A stretch of 64,000 nt of DNA from Sesamum alatum. Taxonomy: Eukaryota; Streptophyta; Magnoliopsida; Lamiales; Pedaliaceae. Shown here piece by piece: positions 56,163-64,000 of the stretch. The stretch spans positions 16,605,264 through 16,669,263 of the forward strand of contig JACGWO010000005.1 in assembly GCA_034509735.1 (NCBI GenBank). Reading direction: 5' to 3'. The notes under the pieces were generated by a model. That model did not search any database. It was not told the DNA's origin and was given only the letters and a program-made list of their open reading frames with translations. Numbering within the stretch: position 1 is the first letter of the stretch; each line of letters opens with the position of its first letter. Position numbers and translations under genes: made by a program.

Positions 56163-57467
56163 CCCCTAGCATCCTACAATTTACATGATGATGAAACTCC
56201 AACACACACACACAACACACACACACGGTTTCTCTCTCTCTCCCATCTCTCTCGTCCGCCCCTCTCTCTCTCAAGAAAATAGTTTTCTTGATTCTTTTGT
56301 TCTTGGAACATTAGAATCTTGATGAATCAATACCATTAATTGATAATGTGTTATTGATTCATCCACTCCAAAATTATACACTTGTTCGTTGCTAGCACGA
56401 CGTGCAAGATACGTGGGTGGATCGTGCGTCACGAATTAGAGGGTCTCAAAGACGGGATCTTGGTGCAAAACGGGGAACAACGCGTGTAGCCGTTGAAGAC
56501 GAAAACGACAACGGGTAGGTCTCGTTTTAAATTTTCGTCCCTCTTTAATTTTCAACCCTATGGCCTCCATGATTTATTTTATGTTATACGTTCATGAGAT
56601 ACACCGAATGCCCGGGAAAATTTCAAAGGCACACCATTTGAAACGTGTTTTTAATTTAAAGGCATGTTTAAATTCCGTTTTAATTTTTAATTATACCGCG
56701 CTTCCGCATTCGCGCTTTTCCCGGGACGATCCACATAATCTTTCACCATGGACCGTTGCTAGATGGCCACCCATGGTAACGGACTACTTTAGTTATGAAA
56801 TAACGAAAAGTAGGTCCAAGTCTAGCTGAAAGGTGAACCTAAAGAGTCACACCCGCTACACCAAATGAAAGGGAATTAATTTGGAATTAATTCCGGGAGA
56901 AGGTTCAATTTAATGGAATTAAATTATACTTCTTGGAGATACAAGCCTCGATGTATTATTTGGAATAATCGGGCTTGAATTCATAAATTAGATTTATGAA
57001 TTTTACAAAGCATGGGCTTTCCTTTTAATTAGATTAAAAGGGTGAATTAATTAATTAATGGGCTTGGTATTAAATAGGATTTAATATAAAGTCCATGGAC
57101 TATTTAATTTGGAATTAAATAAAGTCCATTCCATTAATTAATTAATGGGCTTAGTATATTAAATAGGATTTAAATATAAAGTCCATGGGACTATTTAATT
57201 TAGAATTAAATAATCCCATTCTATGGAATTAATTAATGGGCTTGGTATTAAATAGGATTTAATATAAAGTCCATGGACTATTTAATTTGGAATTAAATAA
57301 AGTCCATTCCATTAATTAATTAATGGGCTTAGTATATTAAATAGGATTTTAATATAAAGTCCATGGGATTATTTAATTTAGAATTAAATAAAGCCCATTC
57401 CATAAAGCCCATCAAAATGGATGGACAAGATTTGATCTAGAGAATGATGAGATGAATGGCCATGATT

Positions 57468-57583
57468 AATTTGACTTAATCAAAGCCTAATTTGACTAGG
57501 ATTTGACTAGGTCAAAATCCTAGTCAAAGTGTGTCTCTTTGGAAGAGTTTGAGAAGGAATAGGAATTCCATCTTCTATAAATA
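57468..57583 (+). promoter_or_regulatory. Element I LTR promoter: WRKY boxes and TATA
   Basis: TTGACT at 57471, 57492 and 57503 and its complement AGTCAA at 57522, followed by TATAAATA at 57576-57583. The arrangement matches J and G2 although the surrounding LTR belongs to the other group. Confidence 0.58.
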
Positions 57584-58151
57584 CTTAAAAACACACACTT
57601 ACACCCACTATTCTCTACAACTCTCATCTCTCAATTTCCTCTCAAAAATTCATCCATGCCCTTTTTCTTAATCTCCAAGAATTATACTTTGTTCTTCTTG
57701 GTTTTATTCAAGTTAAGAACATAAGAGACATTGATTACGTTAATTCATAGCGTGTATCGATGTCTCTTCTCCCCAAATTATTTCTTGCTAGCACAAGGGT
57801 TGTTTGCTTTCCGGTGGAGCGAGTGAGATGATTTAGAGGGTCTCTTCTTTGAGATCTTGGTGCAAAACGGGGAACAATGCGTGTAACCAAAAGGAAGACA
57901 AAACTACAACCGGGTAGGTTCTTTAATTTCGTTTTTTTCGGTTTCAATTCTATGGCCTCCATGTTGTGTTTTTTTTGAACATGAGATACACCGAACGCCC
58001 GGGAGAATCAAGGGCACACCCCTTGATTCGTTTATGTACGTTATGCATGATTTAAATTCCATTTAATTATGCTTTGTAATTTTTATTACGCACTATTTCG
58101 CGCTTCCGCTATTCGCGTTAATCTCCCGGGACGGTCCACACTTTCTTTCAG

Positions 58152-58167
58152 TGGTATCAGAGCCCGG
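58152..58167 (+). other. Primer-binding site of element I (initiator Met-tRNA)
   Basis: TGGTATCAGAGCCCGG one base after the LTR end, identical to that of B. Confidence 0.93.
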
Positions 58168-60536
58168 TTCGGTGTATAGGCCTAGAATTCTATGTGCTAT
58201 GTGCGTTTAAGCATGATAAACGTGTTTTAATTTACGTTTATAGCATGTTTATCGTAGATATTTATTGGCGTTTAATTTGTCGTGGGATTTTGGATCTTGG
58301 TTTTCTTGAATGTGTTTATACATGTTCTAGGGTTTAATATATCTTGTGGTTCAGAAAAATTGCATGAAAAATCGAAAAGGAGTGAAAAACGGCGAACCGG
58401 CAGCAGCAGCACGCTGGCCGCGCGTGCAGGCAGGGGCCTGCGCGCGCCCGGCCAGCGCGCCCAGCGTGCGCGGACAGCGCGCGCGCTGTGCCGGCCGCGC
58501 GCGCGGCCATGGGCGCCTGCGCGCGTGGGCGCGCGCGCAAGCGCTAGGCGCAGGCGCGCGCTGGGCGCACGCACGGCATGCGCTGGGCGCGCGCGAGCGC
58601 GCGCCTTGCCGGCCGGCTGTGCCGTTTTCCGTTTCTCTCCCGTTTTTGGGCTCGTTTTTCAAAACTGTTTTTTCTGAATTATTTTTATGATATTTTCTGC
58701 ATTATTCTGAACCCTTTGACTTAGAATATTTATTTTTTGAGATTTGGAATTTCCTAAAATAAATATTGCTTGGTTGATGAGGAAAGGGTTTTCCTAACAA
58801 GATTTAATTTTTGCAATGGTTGCACCAATGATCAAAATTCATATGTGAACTTTCGCAATAATTTCTGCGTTTTATGATGTTGGACATCATGGTTATTTTA
58901 TGGCTTGAGTATGAGTAGATCTTGACATGTATTAATATTACACGAATGTTGGATTTTGGAATTCTTGAATAAATGGGCATATTCTTGAATTGTTGATTTT
59001 TGTGTTTCAGAAAAATTTGATTTTTCTGTATAATTCTGGGAATTTTCTGAATTAATTAACTTGGGGCATTTTTAATTTTGGTTGAGATTTTATATTTCAT
59101 AGAATTAATATTGCCTTGTTAATTATGGAAAAGGTTTTTCCAAAAAAAAAAAAATCGTTGTGCATAGGTTGCACTATTATCCAATGTTTGGTGTGGATAT
59201 TTTACATGTAGTTTCTGCATTTATTTTTTATGGTATGGATTATCATGGATGTTGGTATAGCATATTTTACGTGGGATATGTATTTGTGCTATTTGTGTTA
59301 ATTGATTTGACAAAGGATGATCACAAAGCCCTAGACCGCATGTATGGTTTATTTACATTTATTTGTTGGGTTGTGGCCTGTGTGCCTCTTTATTTTCCTC
59401 TCTGTCTCTCTTCTAGTGCCTTGGAATAATAAGGCTTTCTCTCTCCCTCCTAATGTACTCCCCCCAAATGTTTAATTGGGGTTTCTTATTTTATGATGTA
59501 ATGAGAGTAGAATTAGTGGTGAGGTTTTATATTTTTGTAAATAAAAGCTGCAAGAGAAGACAAGCCCAAGGTGTTGGAGGCCCATGGAGGTTGCCATCAG
59601 ATGGCCCACGGAGGATCCATGGAGAAGAAGCCCGGTGTAGGCCCACGATGGAGAGCCCAAGAAGATAAAGAGGACTTACAAGGCCCATTGCATGTAATGG
59701 GTTATTAAATCTTGTAATAGTGTAGGGCCTACCCTTAGATTGACCATAGATCCACTGCGGGCTCAGTGGGTCGCATAGGTTTGGGCTTGTGATCATCCTA
59801 CAGGGGCGTGCTAGGCTTTATTTTGCATGCGATGCGTATTATATGCTTATGATTATTCTATATGCTTTATGTATGGTTACATTCACGCTTAGAATATTTC
59901 TGCCATAACGCATCCAATGCAATACTTAATATATGTGATGAGGTCTCGTTCTATCAAAACTCTCACTTGGTTGAACCAAGTTAAATATAGACCCTTAATA
60001 AATGGACTAGGACTCTGGGAGTCTGTCCAAGCCTTCCATCCATGGCAAAAGTGAGGAAGATCTTTTAGGTCGATAGCGTGGTCTCACGAGTCGTGGCACG
60101 ACTATCGTGCTTAAAAGAAGCTGCACTTTGTCATGAACGATGAGTAGACTGTTGTTACCTGTCTCACGAGTCGTGGAGGTAGCAGTGAGTCTATGAACCG
60201 GTTGATTGGGTCGGGTCTAAACGCCCGAATAACGTGATTCGCTTGGAGTCCTCGGGATCACGTGAAAGGGTGAGGCAATTATCTTGGGAATCTCGTGGAA
60301 CGAGAATGGTATGGAATACCTCCCACGGGTTCTTTTCCCATACGAATCGTAAAAGCGGGGTATGGGGGAGATCGCTGTGGATCCTGAGCCCACTAGGAAA
60401 GGATTTCCCGAAAACAACGTTTGAGAGTGCCGTGTTTTCGTAGAAATAGTGGGAGAGGTTAAGGACTAAAGACCGAGACTTAACCAAAATATTATTTCAT
60501 TCTGCTTATTATTTTCTGTTTCATATATGTTGTGAA
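58168..60536 (+). other. Element I leader
   Basis: 2.4 kb between primer site and gag. It holds the GC-rich hairpin block (58385-58625), a poly-A run (59142-59153), a duplicated-looking middle (two GATTTTTCTGTATAATTC/GATATTTTCTGC-type stretches near 58690 and 59020), the conserved GGGCTCAGTGGGTCGCATAGG near 59759-59779 and paired palindromic motifs at 60085-60095 and 60165-60175. Short frames such as the hydrophobic one near 59160-59429 are not conserved in the other leaders. Confidence 0.75.
58385..58625 (+). repeat. GC-rich hairpin block in element I leader
   Basis: CpG-rich block beginning after a GTGAAAAACGG boundary that also precedes B's block. Stem 58426-58431 with 58436-58441, extended outwards by GC pairs, loop AGGG. 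Longer pairing is possible between the GCGCCTGCGCGC run near 58529 and GCGCAGGCGCGC near 58548. Confidence 0.82.
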
Positions 60537-61335
60537 TGTCTAAAAATCCACCAAACACATCACTAAGAGGCTCATTAAAAGGGAACCAATTACACGAATT
60601 GATTGCGAAATCTTAAGATGGTCTTAGATTTCCAGAACCTTAACTCACATACCGGAATGAGGACGTTCCTCAGCCCTTGCCGGAGGGGTCGACAACTAAG
60701 GCAACGCCTGGCGTTCAAAAGTTGAAGGATGACCACCGGCAAGTAGGATATAATGATGTTGGCTCAAACTATGCTTCGTTTGCATCATGTCTATATGGTC
60801 TTGGACCAGCATGTGGGGTAAAATGCAACGAATGCATGTTTGGAGCTAAGATGACGGAAGGGATGTCGGTACAAAGAACATGGAGTGATGATGCAATCCC
60901 TAGTGGAGAAGCTCAAAAGACCTCCATGTCAGTCTTGAAAAAGAGACGTACATTGACATGATCCTTCAGTCTCTTCCTCCCTCCTACGAATCATTAATTA
61001 TCAACATGAATGAGCTTAGAAAAGATCTTCATAAGTTGGTAATTATGTTGGTCTAGTACGAAGCAACGATTGCAAAATCTGCGCCGTCGGTACTAGTAGG
61101 AGAGGCTTCAACCTCCATAGCGAAAGGCAAGGGTGCCAGACGCTAAAAGAGGAAGAAGGGTAAGGTAACATCAACTATTGCAGCACTTCAAGTGTTGTTC
61201 CTTTACAACACAAGGTGGAGGTAAAGGAAAGAGCAAAAGGTTCAAGCAGTCAAGTTCATAGATTCTAAGAACGTAAGCATTTACTGTCGTAAAGAGGGCC
61301 ATTGGAAAGGGGAGTATTCTAAACCTCTCTCCAAT
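60537..61335 (+). pseudogene. Element I gag pseudogene
   Basis: ATG at 60537 (MSKNPPN) is followed quickly by frame breaks. Recognisable pieces are the MTEGMSVQ segment, MILQSLPPSY, a basic linker and a zinc knuckle reading SIYCRKEGHWKGEYS (about 61282-61320), in which the first and last Cys are Ser and Tyr. More decayed than gag of B, so gag is not under obvious constraint in this copy. Confidence 0.82.
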
Positions 61336-63645
61336 GTAGGTAAAATTTGATATTGAGTATTGACATGATCTCTATTTGGTATTTGATACCATTCCTATCA
61401 CCAATCTGCAGGTGGTTTGCAGAAAGTGAATGAGGACTTAATAGCCAAGAACAGTTCTAGGATTCAACAATGGCAAGGTCCATTGATGAAAAGGACTAGA
61501 GACTTGTTAGGCCCATAATCGTGATCATGTTAGGATAATATAGGAATTACGTAACCTAGCACGATCAAAAGTATGTCTCTTTGTTGGACAAAGGTTTTAT
61601 TACATACATATTTGATCAAACAAAATTATTGAATATTGATTCATGTTTGCTAGTACATAAATTCCTAAAATACCATCCCATAAAAGGTTTATGGATACTC
61701 AAAATTCAAATTATCTAAATGGATTAATCAAGACCAATTTACAGATTTGGCATCTATAACAGCTAGGACGTTTCTTCTTATTAAAAGATAAGTAAATTGG
61801 AAAGTTCGATGAATCTAGAAATAGATGATTCGAATCGACTAAATTTACAAGTCTTTTATGAAGAAGAAAGACCGAAAGCTCTTTGTTGGACAAAGTAGGC
61901 TTGCCAAATAGTCTATTGGAATGGAGCCAATAAGACAACTGTAGGTTACTAATACACAAGACCATAAGAGGGTTCAAAAGTCTAAAGGTCCCATAGGAGG
62001 TTTGGGAATTAGACTTAAGGAGGTGAACCATAAATGGTTGCAAAATTAAACCTGTTTCGATAGGTATCGAAAAGGCCGTGTATTTAGTGGGAGCTCTTGA
62101 GCATCCAAGTTGAGAATAGGAATTCTAAATGAAACGTTTCCTGTAAAGGCCAAGTATGACGGTCTCTGATAAAGGGAACGATCGAATCTCGTTGGACGAA
62201 GATCGATCGAAGTTTCGCCCAATTACCTTAGCCCATGTAGACGTAGACTCCAAATTGCCAACGTAAGGAACGTAGCACTTTGCTAGGAGTCACGCACAAG
62301 GAGCCATGGTTTGGCAAGCCTATGTCCCGACAAAGTCCTTGAGCATGCAGAAGGATCCTACATACGTCAAGGAACTAGTGGGAGACAAATTAGACTCGGT
62401 GTCTAATTTGTACAAGTTTACGACAGAATAATACTAACGTTTCTTAGAATCGCATTTCTTAAATTGATCATATTCCAAGTCCCCTTAAGAACGAACCCGA
62501 ATGTCGTAAGAGGTACGAGTGATCGGGATATGTTCGGTCAAATTTGGATAGTAATCCAAATGACCTGCAGAACGTGATGTTGGACATCGTAGTAGGATTT
62601 ATGGAGAGGAGCCATAGAATCCGCTAGGAAATTCAAACAAGGTTTGAAACACCGCATAACTGGAATATTCGTTTTGACGAGCTCATACGGAGCATGACTC
62701 GGTCTTAAACGACGTAGGTGATCAGTGGGAGTAGAAATGGCGTTCCAAGTGTTTAAGTGTGTAATGTCTTGTTTCATGGATGAATTCAAAGCATTAGGAA
62801 TCACTAAAACACAAACCGTAACTCACGAAAATTCTCCATGACATTTTAGGGATCCCACATACATTTCATGAATTGAGCTTTTCAAAGACTCAGTCATGGT
62901 GGACTGATGAGAAAAACACATATATGTAGAGGGACAAGTTGTTCGAGACTCAGTCATAGTAAGACTGATGAGAAAACTTGGATACTATGCATAAAGCATC
63001 AAGCCATTCAAGACTTAGTCACGGTGGACTAATGAGAAGGCTTGGATGTTGAGTATCCCCTACGTCTTAACCTAGGCAAACATATGATATGTTTACTCGG
63101 TGCATAGGAACCGATGTTGAGAGTGCTTCTAGCATGGCTCAACATAAATCGGTAATGCACTGAGGGGTTGAAGACAGCAATCAAGAACGATCCTTAGTAC
63201 CTGAATAAGGACTAAAGATGTGTTCATGATGCACCGTCTGTTGAAAGTTGCTTTGGAAGGCTAAAGCGATACTAGCTTCCAGAGCATAAGTGAAAACCAG
63301 TTAGTCTCAAAGGTATGCACAGTCAGGCCCAATGACGAGTGCATCGGATAGTGGTCACTGATGAAGACCGCGTCCATAGGATGGACGTGGCGCCTAGCAC
63401 GACCAAGCCATGTTTGCCTATATGGCAGGCAACTTGGCTATGGGAGTATTGGCACGAGATCTCATCACAAGATCCACGAAAATATTCTTAGACAACCACC
63501 ATCTCTAGGAGGTAATGGTGGATAGAGGTAACACGGTTAGACCGTATTGCTTCGCAAGGAAATATAAGCGGACTCACAATACCTTAGTCGGTATCGTAGA
63601 TTACTCATACTCAGAGGATTCTGAATAAAGTGGGTAATTGACTTA
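61336..63645 (+). pseudogene. Element I pol remnant
   Basis: Protease/pre-integrase debris with the shared extra A (61548-61569), integrase remnants with the shared deletion (near 61975) to about 62400, RT remnants with the shared jump at ATTCAAACAAGGTTTG (near 62640), corrupted YVDD region near 62760, then a triplicated ~60-bp unit (62885-63040) and RNase H debris. Stops occur throughout. Confidence 0.82.
62885..63040 (+). repeat. Three tandem ~60-bp units in element I pol remnant
   Basis: AAGACTCAGTCATGG...ACTGATGAGAA-type units start near 62885, 62946 and 63010. The corresponding site in A and B has one unit; H shows two before it is cut. The unit derives from the coding stretch that in E reads around KLSKKQSPQTDEE. 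Confidence 0.75.
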
Positions 63646-63651
63646 TTGGTC

Positions 63652-63661
63652 AAGTGGGAGA
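63652..63661 (+). other. Polypurine tract of element I
   Basis: AAGTGGGAGA just before the 3' LTR start at 63663, as in A and B. Confidence 0.9.
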
Positions 63662-63662
63662 T

Positions 63663-64000
63663 TGTTAGAATAGGTGACCAGAAAGTCAATGGTATTGGCT
63701 GTTTTGAGAACCATTCGTCAATCTGTGAACAAGTAATATTATGTTAATGAATGTAGTAAGGATTCATAGGCATGAGTTTGTTGTACTTACTGCCAGCATC
63801 GTTACGATGTCACAACAAACGCCCACAGATTGAAATAACATTTCGGGAAATTGGAACTACGCTTGGAGGTAGGTTCATGAAATCAGTTTCACCGAATCAG
63901 TCTGAAATACTCCAAGTCAAAGGAATCTCGAGACAGGGCATCGAGAATCCATTTCAGACCTGCACTAAGCATCTGTTGTCGTGTTTCATCGACGGGTGAC
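63663..64000 (+). repeat. Element I 3' LTR, first 338 bp
   Basis: Begins TGTTAGAATAGGTGACCAG and matches 53827-54164 except for about six differences. It continues past the window end. The 75-codon frame inside it, also in the 5' LTR copy, is a by-product of LTR repetition. Confidence 0.9.

Larger units (their letters stand above)
54760..56745 (+). mobile_element. J: solo LTR (C/E/G-type) nested in element I 5' LTR
   Basis: 1986 bp from TGTTAGAATAGGTGACCATG to CACATAATCTTTCA. Perfect target duplication CCATG (54755-54759 and 56746-56750). No internal sequence, hence LTR-LTR recombination after insertion. It belongs to the autonomous-type LTR group and is a good reference copy: TATA box, WRKY-box palindromes, CA repeat and CT-rich tract are all clear. 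Confidence 0.94.
53827..58150 (+). repeat. Element I 5' LTR, split by solo LTR J
   Basis: Starts TGTTAGAATAGG, ends CACACTTTCTTTCA. J interrupts it at 54760-56745, exactly in the conserved LTR core. Without J and one TSD it is about 2333 bp. The AT-rich section (about 56870-57400) contains inverted repeats such as a 10-bp stem with TAG loop near 56979-57001 and a 9-bp TAG-loop stem near 57021-57041. Confidence 0.9.
53827..64000 (+). mobile_element. Element I: non-autonomous copia retrotransposon, 3' LTR cut by window end
   Basis: 5' LTR 53827-58150 (with solo LTR J inside), primer site 58152-58167, leader, gag and pol remnants, polypurine tract, and 3' LTR from 63663 to the window end. The internal region is 5512 bp and carries the lesions seen in A and B (extra A in YVPSMIK at 61548-61569, integrase deletion near 61975, RT jump near 62640). 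It inserted into H in the opposite orientation; left flank TTACA. The visible 338 bp of the 3' LTR differ from the 5' LTR at about six places. Confidence 0.9.

Noticed and set aside
59160..59429. Hydrophobic 89-codon frame in I's leader resembling a membrane protein
   Set aside because: It is T-rich leader sequence; corresponding leaders of B, C and E do not keep the frame, and no family is recognisable.
1..64000. CRISPR array, bacterial operon, organelle or viral genome
   Set aside because: No regularly spaced identical short repeats, no prokaryotic gene organisation and no envelope-like or other viral gene. All coding remnants are copia gag-pol or CACTA transposase.

Overview
The window is plant nuclear DNA made almost entirely of nested long-terminal-repeat (LTR) retrotransposons of the Ty1/copia superfamily. 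The plant assignment rests on initiator-Met-tRNA primer sites, copia-order gag-pol remnants, a CACTA (TNP2-type) transposase fragment and WRKY-box/TATA promoters in the LTRs. I found no host gene, RNA gene or CRISPR array. All copia pieces belong to one extended family: LTRs start TGTTAGAATAGGTGACC, end TTTCA, create 5-bp target duplications and carry ~1.6-2.4 kb leaders before gag. Letters A-J are my labels.

Layout. 1-16695 (+): old element A, whose leader is split by full-length young element B (1607-11277; near-identical 2.2-kb LTRs, TSD TCGTG). 16696-17063: slice of a CACTA transposase pseudogene. 17064-27062 (-): element C with a decayed gag-pol; its 5' LTR is also the 3' LTR of a tandem remnant, C2 (27063-27719). 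27720-28268 (+): LTR fragment D. 28269-39998 (-): element E, with the best-preserved integrase and RT/RNase H blocks; its 3' LTR holds solo LTR F (29739-31977, TSD AGTTC). 39999-50849 (-): recombinant tandem G (three LTRs, two internal regions). 50850-53826 (-): 3' end of element H. 53827-64000 (+): element I, running off the window; its 5' LTR holds solo LTR J (54760-56745, TSD CCATG).

Two kinds of internal region are present. C, E and G descend from a complete gag-pol element (~6.1 kb internal region). A, B and I have 5.2-5.5 kb internal regions that share the same frameshift and internal deletions in protease/integrase/RT; the short piece of H matches I. B transposed recently although its coding region is dead. 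This fits a non-autonomous lineage mobilised in trans by relatives like E.

The least ordinary signals are non-coding and recur in independent insertions: a CpG-rich array of short hairpins in every leader; a pair of 11-nt near-palindromes about 80 nt apart upstream of gag; an array of AT-rich inverted repeats with TGG/TAG loops in the LTRs; and WRKY-box palindromes upstream of the TATA box. All boundaries and differences were read by eye; no alignment or database search was run.
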